Shown: positions 1 through 11,406, counted from the stretch's first letter. The stretch is DNA of 64,000 nucleotides from an uncultured Clostridia bacterium (GCA_949443285.1 CASSLW010000007.1:1-64000), one strand, 5' to 3'. Translations and numbers: made by a program. The notes: generated from the sequence alone by a model not told the origin.

Positions 1-52
1 AAAAAATTTATAAAAAACTATTGATTTTTGTTAGCAAGTTTCACTCAGGCTC

Positions 53-233
53 AAAATCTTATTTTATCTTTTGAATAAATGCTGAATGTGACTGAAATAA
101 AATTAAAAATTCTTTAATCTTTTTGTGGAAAGAGTTCACACTTGCTGTGGAAGGGTGCCACAAAAAGATTTTAGAATTTCTTTTTTTATGTAAGAAACCG
201 AAGAATTTATGAAAAATATAAAATAAGATTTTG
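53..233. repeat. long imperfect inverted repeat (arms about 75 nt, MITE-like or hairpin RNA)
   Basis: caaaatcttattttat at 53-68 pairs with ataaaataagattttg at 218-233; inner aatctttttgtgg (about 116) pairs with ccacaaaaagatt (about 159). Confidence 0.7.
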
Positions 234-428
234 CCCGCGAACATTACTTATTCTATAAACATACAAATTGTAAATCTCACTCCAATCAAGCAATCAATCC
301 CAAATTTTTGCAAAGATGTAGGCGAAGAGGAAAGCAGGGCATACTTGAGGGGAAGCATTAGCCAAAAGCAAGGAGTGTCCCCAGTGGCAAAAAATTGCCA
401 AAAAGGTCCGTCCCCTCTGGCAATTATA

Positions 429-3400
429 TTATAAACTCACATTTTCTGTTCCTAGAATTTCTTGAAATTCCTGCAATATTTCGTCAGTCAAGTAAATCTG
501 ACCGCAAGGCTTAGTTTCTTCTCCTACTTTAATTACAACGTTAATATTATTCCTGTCACCGCTAAAAAACCTAATGGCACCACGAAGCTTTTCCTTCTGC
601 TCCTCATTTGCATTTGTAATATCAAGAGATAACATCTTTTGTTTTTGCTCACCAAAGTCCTTTATCTCATTTGCAATAATTGTTGTACTATCATCTTCTC
701 TAATACTTAGGCGACCGTCAACCATTACGATATTTTCTTCTACTAGGCTTTTTCCTGATTTGATATATGCATTTTCAAATACTATTATTTCTGCCATTCC
801 GTATAAATCTTCGATTGTAACAAATGCCATTATTTTATTATTCTTTGTGTATTTCTTTTTTATTGATGTTATTATTCCTGCGTATTTTACGTTTTGTCCA
901 TCTTTATATTTCGTTTTTCCACTTTGTCTGGTCATAATCAATTCCGCTTCGTCCTGTGGTGTTGATGACATTTGTTCTTCTATTGCTCTTATGTCTATTG
1001 TATTTATATTTGTTTGTGCTTGGATTTGTTCTTTTAATTTTTCTAGTGGATGTCCTGATATGTAAATTCCAAGCATTTCTTTTTCTAGTGATAATAGTTC
1101 TTTGTTTGGTAATTCTTCTTTTTCGTCATATGTATACTTTATTTCGTTTAGTTGTTCTTTTTCTTCTTCTGAACCTAGGTCGAACATTGTTACTTGGCCT
1201 TGGAAGCCTTTTTTCTTTCCTGATTGAATTGTGTCTATTATTGCTTCAAATGATGCTAATAAAGTACTTCTTGTTTGTTCAAATTCGTCAAATGCCCCTG
1301 CTTTTATTAAGCTTTCTACACATTTTTTATTTACTGCTTCGTCTGCTATTCTTTCGCAAAAGTCTGCAAAGTTTTTATAGTCTCCATTTGCATTTCTTTC
1401 TTTTACAATATTATTTACTGGCACTGTTCCTACATTTTTGATACTTCCGAAGTCCAAAGCGTATTTTGCCATTTTCTACTGTGAATTTTGTGTAGCTTTT
1501 GTTGATTTCTGGTTTTAATATTTCTATTCCTAGAGTTTTACATTCATCTATATATTGTGGTATTTTGTCCAAGTTTCCTAAAAAACTGTTTAGGGTTGCT
1601 GCCATAAATTCTGCTGGGTAATATGCTTTCAAATATGCTGTTCTGTAAGCTACTACTGCATAACAAGCTGCGTGTGATTTGTTGAATGCATATTTTGCAA
1701 ATTCTGCCATTTCGTCAAATATTTTATCTGCTGACTTTGCGTCTATTCCATTTCTTACACAGCCTGGAACCACTATGTTCCCTCGCTCATCTACTTGCCC
1801 ATTTATAAATACTTCTCTTTCTTTTGCCATAACATCTAGCTTCTTTTTACCCATAGCACGTCTAACTAAGTCAGCTCTTCCTAAAGAGTATCCCGCTAAG
1901 TCACGCACTATTTGCATAACTTGCTCTTGGTAAACCATACAACCATATGTTACGTTTAAGATTGGTTCTAGCCTTGGGTGTGTGTATTCGTTGTGACCTG
2001 GATTTAGCTTTCCCTTTACATATCTTGGTATTTGGTCCATTGGGCCTGGTCGATATAAAGAAACTCCTGCGATTAAGTCTTCTAAACAGTCTGGTTTTAG
2101 CTCCTTCATAAAGTTTGTCATTCCTTGTGATTCAAACTGGAATATTCCACAAGATTTTCCTTCTTGCCATAATTTATATACTTTTGGATCTGCCATTTCT
2201 TTGTCAAATTCTACATCTATTCCCCTATTTTGTTTCACTAAATCAATTGTATCTTGAATTACTGTAAGTGTTCTTAATCCTAAGAAATCCATTTTTAACA
2301 AGCCTAGCTCTTCTAGAGTTGTCATTATATATTGTGTTGAAATTTGATTATCTCTTACATATAGTGGCACATAAGTATCTACCGGGTCTTTTGTTATAAC
2401 TATTCCACACGCGTGTGTTGATGCCTGTCTTGGCATTCCTTCTAGCACCATTGCTATATCTAAAAGATTTTTTACACTTTCATCAGTTTCATATTTTTCT
2501 TTTAGTTCTCTATTTTGTTCCAAAGCTTTTTTTATTGTGATATGTAATTCGTTTGGTATCATTTTGGCCAATGTATCAGCTTCTGAATATGGAACGTCTA
2601 AAACCCTTGCCACATCTCTTATTACCATTCTTGCTGACATCGTTCCAAATGTAATAATCTGTGAAACGTGGTCGTGTCCATATTTTCTAGACACATAATC
2701 AATTACATCTTGTCTATGCTCATAGCAAAAATCCACGTCAAAGTCAGGCATACTAATTCTTTCAGGATTTAAAAATCTCTCAAATAGCAAGCCATACTTG
2801 ATTGGGTCAATATCTGTTATTTCAATTGCATATGCTATAATTGAACCAGCCCCTGAACCACGTCCTGGACCTACTGGTATGTTATGTGTTTTGGCATAAT
2901 GAATAAAGTCCCATACGATTAAAAAATAGTCGACATATCCCATTTTTTGGATTACACCTAGCTCATATTCTGCCCTTTTCAAAACTTCTTCTGACGGATT
3001 TTCTCCATATCTCTTTCTTATACCGTCATCACACAATTTTTTAAAATAATCATAATGTGTCTCAAACCCTTCTGGCACATCATAATTCGGTAATATTGTA
3101 TGGCCAAATTCAAAATCAACATTACACTTTTCGGCAATTTTGACTGTATTCTCAATCGCATCTGGAAAAGCTTTGAAATATTCTATCATCTCTTCAGGTG
3201 ATTTTACATATAACTCATCTGTATCAAACCTCATTCTGTCCATATCACTCATTCTTTTACCAGTTTGAATACATAGTAAAACCTCGTGATTATATGCATC
3301 TTCTCTTCTTAGATAATGAGCATCATTTGTTGCAACAAGCGGAATATCTAGTTTACGTGCCAATGCCACTAACTTTTGATTTGCTAAAACTTGCTCTTGA

Positions 3401-3936
3401 ATTCCATTGTTTTGAATTTCTATATAATAATCATCGCCAAAAACTCTTTTATGCCATAACGCAATCTCTTCTGCCTTCTCGTTTTGCCCATTCAATAAAG
3501 CTTGATTTACAGCACCTGCAAGACAAGCACTTAAGCAAATCAACCCTTCACTATATTTTTCTAAAACTTCTAAATCAATACGTGGTTTGTAATAATATCC
3601 ATCAACAAACCCTATTGACACTAATTTACTTAGGTTTTTATAGCCTTCGTTATTTTTAGCTAATAATATCAAGTGATTATATTTATTATCAATATTAGGC
3701 TCTTTATCAAAGCGGCTTCTTGGCGCAACATAAACCTCACAACCAATAATAGGCTTTACACCTTCCGCCTTACAAGCTTTATAAAAATCAATCGCTCCAT
3801 ACATAACCCCGTGGTCAGTTATCGCAATCGAATCCATTCCAAGCTCTTTCGCCCTTTTAGGCAAATCTTTTATTCTATTTGCACCGTCTAATAAACTAAA
3901 TTCACTATGTATATGCAAGTGTACAAAATCTGACAT
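429..3936 (-). CDS. dnaE: DNA polymerase III alpha subunit, in two frames joined by a +1 shift at CGGA (1446-1449)
   Basis: 841-aa ORF (PHP domain, MSDFVHLHIHSEFSLLDG) ends ...KIRFGL; 347-aa ORF continues GSIKNVGTVPVNN in the +1 frame. Confidence 0.95.
1446..1449 (-). other. +1 frameshift site CTT-C-GGA-AGT in dnaE
   Basis: in-frame CGG; skipping C gives RFGL-G-SIKNVG. Confidence 0.85.
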
Positions 3937-3951
3937 CCCTTATCTCCTTTT

Positions 3952-4063
3952 GATGTTTTTGGGGACGGAGCAAAAAAACATCACTTTCTTATTTTTAGCC
4001 AAAAATTATTCCATTAATATACTCTCAAAATGATGTTTTTTTGCTCCGTCCCCAAAAACATCA
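3952..4063. repeat. family C palindromic element, full length (about 112 nt)
   Basis: gatgtttttggggacggagcaaaaaaacatca ... tgatgtttttttgctccgtccccaaaaacatc; near-identical to 19140-19253. Confidence 0.85.
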
Positions 4064-4170
4064 TTTTTATCTTCCTTTGTTTTTTGCTATTATATCACTT
4101 GTTTTGTGTTTTTTCTAGTTAAAATATAAAAAACATTACTACATTTTTATAGTAATGTTTTTACTTTTAT

Positions 4171-6086
4171 TTACTTCCTCCAAATAACTGTATCTCTTGT
4201 ATTTGGGCAACCCCATGGTGCTCCTGATATTGCTCCTTCTGGTTTATCTATTATTATTTGTCTTAGATTGTTACACCTAGAAAATGCATTTCCTGCAATA
4301 GTTTCTATACTTGCTGGTATTTCTACTTTTTCTAAATAGTTACATGCATCAAAGACATTTGCTCCAATAGATTTCACACCTTCTGGTATTTTTATACTTT
4401 TTAATTTATCCCTCATATAAAACGCTCCGACCTCTTATGACTTCAACTGAGCTTGGAATATTATAAGCCTCCAAATTTTTCGTTATCGCTAAAAGTTCTT
4501 TACCATTTTTACTTAATATTATTGTTCCATCTTCTGTTTTAATATATGGATTTTCCTCATCTATACTAACAGTTATATTCGCTCCAGCAAACCAACCAGT
4601 ATATACATTATTCAATTTTTTAGGCAAATGTAATTTTTCTATCCCTGCATATGAAAATGTCCATGATTGCATTTCTTCCAAATTCTCTGATAGTGTTAAA
4701 TTTTTTAAATTTGTCTGTGTTTGAAATGCCTTGTCTTTTATTAGTTTTACTGTATTTGGCATTATAAATGTTGTTTGGTTTTGTGTATATCTATAAAATA
4801 CAGTCATATCCTTATTATATAAATTTCCGTCTTGACTTTTAAAATATGGGTTATTTTCTACAACATTTATTTGTATAATATTATTATGGAAGATCGTATT
4901 TATTTCTCTTACATTTTCAGAAATATTTAATACCGCCTGCCTTGGATATGTTTCACAAACTCCACCTTGAATAATTTCTACTGTTTCTGGTATATTTATT
5001 TCTGATGTATTAGCTAAAATATAAACTAAAGTTTTACCGTCTCTTGACATTAATGAACCATTTGAAAAACTATATGTTTCATTATCTTCTGATATTTCTA
5101 TATCTTTTAAACTAGTATTACTGTTAAATGCTGTTCCTTCTATACTTGATATTGTTGAAGGTACCACCACTTTTTTTAAGTTTCTACACCCTTCAAAAGC
5201 TAGATACCCAATTTTTCTTATTCCTTCTGGTATTATAAGTATTTCTAATGAAGGACAGTTCGATAGCATCCTATATGATATGCTATCAATTGAATTTGGA
5301 AGACTAATATCTGCTAAATTTACACATGAGTGAAAACAACTTTCACCTATATATGATACACTATTTGCTATTTTAATTGTTTTTAGTGCGGAGCAATCTG
5401 CAAATGCAAACGCTCCTATTTTCTCAACCCCTTCTTCTATTACTACATTTTCTAAGGTTGGGTTTCCTGAAAAGGCATATTCTCCTATTTCCTTCACTGT
5501 TCCTGGAATTACTATGCTTCTCAATCCTGCTACATCTCTAAATGCTCCATTTCCTATTTTTGTTACACTTTGTGGTATTACTATTGTTCCTGTTGCTTCG
5601 TCCATTAGATCTAAGTTTTTATTGCATGACATTAATTCTCCATTTACTATTAAGTATGGATTTACCTTTATTCCTATTTCTTCTGCCCATTTTCCTTCTT
5701 TATCATTTTGGGCAAAATAGTACAATTCTCCTTTTATTATTTCAAAATTATCTACATATTTTTTATTTGAATTTTTTAATACTGTGTATATGTTTCCTTC
5801 TTCTTGTATTGAATCATATATTAACGCATTTTTTCCTGCATACAGTGCTCCTTCTTCAAAATTTCTATCTTGTGAAAACCTTTCAGTTAAGTATAATTCA
5901 TATTCTTCTGCTACTGCTGATAATTCTGTTTTGAATTTTGCTTCCCCTGCTTTTCCTATTGTTCCATTGTCTCCTGTTAATGTTGCTATTGTTACTCCGC
6001 GCTAGGATTAGTAAGATTATTATTGTTATTACAAGTGCTATTAGCGTAATTCCTTTGTTTAATTTTTTATTACTCATTTTTATCAA
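4171..6086 (-). CDS. type IV pilin-like N-terminus fused to BspA-like leucine-rich repeats; three frames joined by two +1 CGGA shifts
   Basis: KGITLIALVITIIILLILA prepilin segment; hand translation across 5726-5998 is open; repeated I-x-x-x-A-F LRR units continue across both junctions. Confidence 0.88.
4426..4429 (-). other. +1 frameshift site GGT-C-GGA-GCG
   Basis: skipping C gives VEVIRG-G-AFYMRDKLKSIKIPEGV, a regular LRR unit. Confidence 0.85.
5996..5999 (-). other. +1 frameshift site GCG-C-GGA-GTA
   Basis: skipping C gives LILA-G-VTIATLTGDNG, parallel to LILAGVAIAMLSGENG of the intact pilin at 33386-33847. Confidence 0.85.
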
Positions 6087-6155
6087 CCTTTCTATCTTTT
6101 GTTTTGTTATTATTTTACTTTTTAGAAAGGCTTTACGTCAACAAGTAATACCTTG

Positions 6156-7121
6156 CTATGCCATTTTTAATTTTTCTAGTTCTTTTTGTTCTATTTTTGC
6201 TATTTTAATTATTTGCTCATCACTTAGATTGTTGTTTATCATTTCTTTCACCATTTGTTTTATTGCTTTTTTTACTTCAAGATTAATCGCCTTAAAAAAC
6301 TTTTCTTCAAATCCCATATCTTCCACTTCTCCCTTCATTATTCTTTCATAATACTCATTATCACTTGACAACAAATTTCTAATTTTATTTGAATATAAAA
6401 ATATCATCTTGATACACTTTATTTCTGCTGTACATAAATCCTTTTCGCTTAGCAAATTCAACACATCTACCATTTCTTTTGATTTCACTTTTTCAAATAA
6501 TAGTGCTTTTGACATCGCTGTATCTTCTTGTATAAACTCTTCTTTGGTATAATTATTTATATCTACCAAATTATATCTTGGATAATTAAGTGGTTCTGTT
6601 CCATATTGATATGGCTCTTTTTCTTTAATTGTATCTTCCACATTCCACTTCTTTTCCCCAGTATATAAGACTATTGGATATATAGTTGGATATATTTCTT
6701 CTTTTGTATTTCTATTAAGCGTATCTACCAATCCTACGCAATATTTTGCCATTCTCCTTGGCATTGTTTTATCTATCTTACTTTGATGTTCTATAATTAT
6801 ATAAAAATCCTTGTTAACAATTTTATATATAATATCTGCTTCTATTCTTTTAAAACCTGGAATTAGAAGCTCTTTGTCATATTTTTCTATATCCTTTTCA
6901 CTTAGCTTCCCAAATTCTTTATTTTCTAAGTATCTTTCTATAAATTTTATAACTTCTCTTTTGTCATTCAATATTTCTTTAAACAGTTTATCTTTATCTT
7001 GATGTATTCTTACTTTCCCCTCAACTGGTAGCTTATATTCTGCACTTTCTTCACATACCTGCATTTGCGGCATAAATAGTTTAGAACACATTAGATAATC
7101 TATCTTTGTAAACTTTTCCAT
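6156..7121 (-). CDS. Rpn/PD-(D/E)XK transposase-like nuclease family protein
   Basis: PDFD/EADIIY...FYIIIEHQSKIDKTMPRRMAKY-type motif, 321 aa. Confidence 0.7.
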   Translation of the reverse strand: MEKFTKIDYLMCSKLFMPQMQVCEESAEYKLPVEGKVRIHQDKDKLFKEILNDKREVIKFIERYLENKEFGKLSEKDIEKYDKELLIPGFKRIEADIIYKIVNKDFYIIIEHQSKIDKTMPRRMAKYCVGLVDTLNRNTKEEIYPTIYPIVLYTGEKKWNVEDTIKEKEPYQYGTEPLNYPRYNLVDINNYTKEEFIQEDTAMSKALLFEKVKSKEMVDVLNLLSEKDLCTAEIKCIKMIFLYSNKIRNLLSSDNEYYERIMKGEVEDMGFEEKFFKAINLEVKKAIKQMVKEMINNNLSDEQIIKIAKIEQKELEKLKMA

Positions 7122-7407
7122 TATCTTCTTCTCCTTTTATTATACTTTCTTTTTTATTTTATTGTCAATATTTCTTTATTAGTAAATAGCAATGTATTTT
7201 CTATTTTTCTTCTATTTTCCCCCTGTCTCTCTCTTTTTCTTTGTTTTTGAATTTTTAAGATTTAATTCTTGAAATAAAATTTCTGATAAAATACTTTTAC
7301 AGTATAGCAGGTTTAATATTTCTTTGCAATACTTTTACAAAAACTTCTTAAAACTTTTTATATGACAAAAAAGCATTAGTTTCTACCAATGCCTTTTTAC
7401 AAATATA

Positions 7408-8131
7408 TTACTCAACAATCTCCAACGCATCACTAGAATTATTAATTCCCTCAAGATTATAATAAGTACTAGGAATACGACCAACAATAACATTCTCAGC
7501 AAGAAGAACCTGGTTAGTAATCTCCTTCTCCAAATCCTGAAAAGGAGTAAGAATATTAACCCTACACTTCACTTCTAAGTAAATTCTATGAAGAGTTTGA
7601 TTAATCCCTTGAGAAGAAAACTCACTACGCAAATCTGTCTCAACATCACCAATAGGCGAAATCTGAATTTTAACTCCAGGACCTCTACCAGCCAACAACT
7701 TAAAGCCTGTAAAACTTCCGTAGTGCAATCTCTATATTCTCTCTTCCCCTGCTATCTAACCTTTGCTGGATTTTAATTGCCACATCAGATATTATTTCAT
7801 TTATAGATATAACATTTGATTTTATCATTGTAATATTATTATTAGAATCTTTTTCTATCGTAAACATTTCATCATAAGAATGTTCCCTCATAACATTTGT
7901 AGCCTCTTCATTAGAAATTATAGTCGCAATTGACTTTGCTCTGTTTTCACATAAAGTATCGAAAATTGGATATACAGCATCTAAAATAACTTTAACAGTA
8001 GAAAATGCAATAATGAGTATCAAAATTATTCTAATAATTTTTCCATTTTTATCTTTACTAAATCTGTTACTTTCTCCACTAAAAACAAATTCGGGAATTC
8101 TAATTCGTGGTCTTGAATAAATCTTAGACAT
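7408..8131 (-). CDS. yunB: sporulation protein YunB, in two frames joined by a +1 shift at CGGA
   Basis: 143-aa and 106-aa halves join as ENIEIAL-G-SFTGFKLLAGRGPGVKI. Confidence 0.88.
7717..7720 (-). other. +1 frameshift site CTA-C-GGA-AGT in yunB
   Basis: in-frame CGG; skipping C restores the YunB motif. Confidence 0.85.
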
Positions 8132-9674
8132 AGCTTACTGTTTGTGGATGTTTATAACGTGGTATAAATAATTTTTGACCAACATCTATTCTGTTTTCAT
8201 CTTCTATCCCATTTACCCTTACGATATCATCTATTGTACTACCAAAACGTTTTGCAATTTTCCACAAAGTATCATCTTTCTTTACAATGTACATTAAAAT
8301 GCTATAATCTTCTGCTTCCCTTTCTCCATTTGTTTGAATTTCATCTATTATACTCATATTTGTATTTCTGTAAGTATCTGCATTTACTAATAAATCCAGA
8401 TTTGCTGTAACAGCTCCGCCGTCTTGAACTATAAAATCTTGATTTGCCACTTCTATTGCCATATTGCTATTCATATTTTCGCCGTCAACTAAATCTGAAA
8501 TTGCATAATCAAAAGGAATTTTTGCTGTTCTAGTATCTACTTGTAAGTCACTATTTGACAAAATAAATTTCAATTGTAACTCACCTTCGTACACAATTCT
8601 ATTTTTTGTCTTCGTTTCCTTCTCTATCACAGGTTGAACATCTACATCAATAATGCTTCTATTGTCCATTCCCTCTAACATAACCTTTTCTCTTATTTGC
8701 ATAGTTTCCTTTGTAGTTCTTTTATTTGTTAAAACTGTTATCTTTTTCTTATTAAATTCCATTATCTCACTTGGACTATATAAATCTTGAATTAAGCTTA
8801 TTTGTTTTTCCTCATAAACATTTGCCATTACACCAATTTCTATCTCAACATAAATTGAATGTTCTTCTATCGAATTTGGTTTTAACACTATATTTCTTAT
8901 CTCATAATCGACATCACATATATTATCTTCTGTAACATTTGGAATATCAATAAATCCTACAACTGGCACTCTTGCAGTTATTTTATTAATTCTGTTATCT
9001 TCTGTTAAATACATAATCTTAATTTCCGCTTCTGACTTTGCTAAAATTTTGTTGTAACTTACTTTTATATCTTTATCACATATGCAAACTTGAGCTTTCA
9101 AAATCTCAGCTAAATTATCAGCACCATCAATTTTAATTGTATCTTTTGCATATATCTTTGTATCTCCTGTTCCAACCAAAGAATTAACCATTAAATCTTC
9201 TTTAAGCATTCTTACATTATCAGCATCTTGAAGCGAATTAATAATCTGTACATCCTCATTTGAATATAATTTTATCTCAACTTCCACGACAGCCTTTATC
9301 CCAACTTTTCTACCATTAATCACTTTAGCCTCTATCGACTTCAAATTCGCATTTAACTTACAAGTCATACCCTCTTGACTATTTGCAACTTGAACACTTT
9401 CTGAAAAATCTAAACTAGTTGAAAGCCCCCTCACTCTATCTTGCGTATCATCTGCCATATACATTATATATGTATTAATATTACCATCAATTCTGATTTT
9501 ATCATTTTGCACTTCCTTTTTATAAATACATACAACCCCACTTGTACAAATTGTATTCAAAATATCTGGTTTAGAATCTGGTACTATCATATCCCCTTCT
9601 ACCATAATTAGCTCTTTTTTTGTTGCCACTAGCTTGTTCACACATAAATTTTCTTTTATTGTATCTACAACCAT
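8124..9674 (-). CDS. DUF3794 (SPOCS)/LysM domain protein
   Basis: C-terminal LysM DDTLWKIAKRFGSTIDDIVRVNGI; SPOCS-like repeats. Confidence 0.8.
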   Translation of the reverse strand: MVVDTIKENLCVNKLVATKKELIMVEGDMIVPDSKPDILNTICTSGVVCIYKKEVQNDKIRIDGNINTYIMYMADDTQDRVRGLSTSLDFSESVQVANSQEGMTCKLNANLKSIEAKVINGRKVGIKAVVEVEIKLYSNEDVQIINSLQDADNVRMLKEDLMVNSLVGTGDTKIYAKDTIKIDGADNLAEILKAQVCICDKDIKVSYNKILAKSEAEIKIMYLTEDNRINKITARVPVVGFIDIPNVTEDNICDVDYEIRNIVLKPNSIEEHSIYVEIEIGVMANVYEEKQISLIQDLYSPSEIMEFNKKKITVLTNKRTTKETMQIREKVMLEGMDNRSIIDVDVQPVIEKETKTKNRIVYEGELQLKFILSNSDLQVDTRTAKIPFDYAISDLVDGENMNSNMAIEVANQDFIVQDGGAVTANLDLLVNADTYRNTNMSIIDEIQTNGEREAEDYSILMYIVKKDDTLWKIAKRFGSTIDDIVRVNGIEDENRIDVGQKLFIPRYKHPQTVSYV

Positions 9675-9750
9675 TTATTTGACCTCCTTCATTTTTTCTT
9701 TATACATATATATTATGGACCAAGCCCTTTTATTCCTAATTCTAAAAATC

Positions 9751-9810
9751 TGCCAATGGGGACGGACCTTTTTGGCAGATTCCTGCCAAAGAGAACCGTC
9801 CCCACTGGCA
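9751..9810. repeat. family A palindromic repeat
   Basis: tgccaatggggacggacctttttggca...tgccaaagagaaccgtccccactggca. Confidence 0.8.
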
Positions 9811-9874
9811 CGCTGGCACAAATTTAAAAGCAGAAAATTTAAATTTCCTGCTTTTTTATAAATTATTCTTTTAT

Positions 9875-10171
9875 TTATAGTGATACTTTTCTTGGCTTTG
9901 GCTCTGGTGCTGGTGGTATTAATGGTGAATATGATTCTCCGTCAAATACTTCTACTTGTACTGTTCTTGTTAAAACGTCTGTATAACTATAAGTTACATT
10001 TCTATTATTCTCCTCATATTTCACTACGAAAATATTTGGATATGCTTTTTCTATGGTAGCTTCTTTCTCAAAGACTTTACTTCTTCCTAGTGAACCTTTG
10101 ATTATTATCTTTTGCCCTTCTTTTTCTAAGATGTCAGTTTTCAAATTTGCTATGTCTGTTCTACAAATCAT
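9875..10171 (-). CDS. veg: Veg family protein
   Basis: DIANLKTDILEKEGQKIIIKGSLGRSKVFEKEATIEKAYPNIFVVKY. Confidence 0.8.
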   Translation of the reverse strand: MICRTDIANLKTDILEKEGQKIIIKGSLGRSKVFEKEATIEKAYPNIFVVKYEENNRNVTYSYTDVLTRTVQVEVFDGESYSPLIPPAPEPKPRKVSL

Positions 10172-10354
10172 CTGCTATCACCTACTCCTTTAAGATGAGT
10201 TGATTATAGCATTTTAGGGTAAAATTGTCAAAAAATGTTTGTTTCTGTTTTTCCCTTGTACTGCTTGTATACCAACGTTTTTGACGTTTTGTTTTTGTAT
10301 TTTTACAACTACATTACAATTGTATTACAAAAATATTACATTTGCTTTTTTCTA

Positions 10355-10906
10355 CTATTTTACGGTCATTTTTCCGTTTGCTCCAATTCCACTTATTCCT
10401 CTCTTTCCGTCTCTTAATTGATATGCTATATCGTCTATTGTTATATATTTATATTTTTCAGTTGTAGCGACTTTCTCTGCAACAATCAAAGGGTCTAAGA
10501 AATCTATCAGAATCCTTGCTGGTGATGAAGCAAAATTTGCTCCCGCTGATATGATTGCTTCAAAATAGCTTTGACAAGCTCCTGCAAAGATTACTAGATT
10601 TTTATTTTTTTCTTTGTCGTATCTCCTAGCTTCTTTTACTGTTTGGATAAAATATTTTGAGTTCCTGTAATTGTATATATCGTTATATCTGCTCCCTTTT
10701 CTTATCATTGCATCATGCCCTGTTACCACTAAAATATCAGGCTCATATACTTCTAATAATCTATATACTACTCTTGGCTGCCTATATTCTGGAATATTTT
10801 TTACTATTGCGTTCAGCCCTATTTTCATGTAGTGATTATAAGCCTTTTCACTATACTTTCTGTCTCCGTCTAAATGTAGGATTTTTCCTGGTTTTATACT
10901 CTTCAT
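10355..10906 (-). CDS. yabG: sporulation peptidase YabG, short form
   Basis: PGKILHLDGDRKYSEKAY...VVTGHDAM...SPARILIDFLDPLIVAEKVATT; SD AGGTGAT upstream of ATG. Confidence 0.8.
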   Translation of the reverse strand: MKSIKPGKILHLDGDRKYSEKAYNHYMKIGLNAIVKNIPEYRQPRVVYRLLEVYEPDILVVTGHDAMIRKGSRYNDIYNYRNSKYFIQTVKEARRYDKEKNKNLVIFAGACQSYFEAIISAGANFASSPARILIDFLDPLIVAEKVATTEKYKYITIDDIAYQLRDGKRGISGIGANGKMTVK

Positions 10907-10960
10907 GCTATCACCTCATATTTTGGGCTATTATATTCTATGCTATTTTTTGTCGACTTG

Positions 10961-11028
10961 TGTCCACTGTCCACTGTCCATTGGGGACGTTTCTTTTTGG
11001 ACATTTTTGTCCACTGGGGACACATCTT
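10961..11028. repeat. family B palindromic repeat
   Basis: gtccattggggacgtttctttttggacatttttgtccactggggacaca. Confidence 0.8.
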
Positions 11029-11095
11029 TTTTGTAATAAATTTGTTTTGCTGTGAATAGGATTAAACAAAACTATTCTGATGGAGGTTAGACAAT

Positions 11096-11353
11096 ATGAA
11101 AAATGTTTCAATAGATGAACGTGCAATTAATTTGGCACATTATATTATAGATTCAAAAGATACTGTGAGAGGGGCTGCTAAAAAGTTTGGTATAAGTAAG
11201 AGTACTGTACATAAGGATGTTTCTGAGAGGCTGGTTAAGATTAATCCTGGTTTAGCTAAGGATGTTAGGATTATTTTGGATGAAAATAAGGCTGAAAGAC
11301 ATATCAGAGGTGGTATGGCTACTAAACTTAAGTATATTCATATGAAAGATTAA
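11096..11353 (+). CDS. spoIIID: sporulation transcriptional regulator SpoIIID
   Basis: RAINLAHYIIDSKDTVRGAAKKFGISKSTVHKDVSERL. Confidence 0.92.
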   Translation: MKNVSIDERAINLAHYIIDSKDTVRGAAKKFGISKSTVHKDVSERLVKINPGLAKDVRIILDENKAERHIRGGMATKLKYIHMKD

Positions 11354-11406
11354 ATGTAAAAAAGAATTTGATTATTTCACTAACCAAATTCTTTTTTACT
11401 TATTTT

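Noticed and set aside
574-1441. Leu/Ile/Phe-rich ORFs opposite annotated genes (for example 574-1065, 956-1441, 5542-5934, 14998-15435)
   Set aside because: They lie antisense to strong CDSs, are low complexity, and follow from AT-rich codon bias on the other strand.
429-3936. Six gene pairs as pseudogenes
   Set aside because: Downstream reading frames are intact over long distances, with conserved motifs, and the set includes core genes; pseudogene decay would include stops, deletions and -1 shifts.
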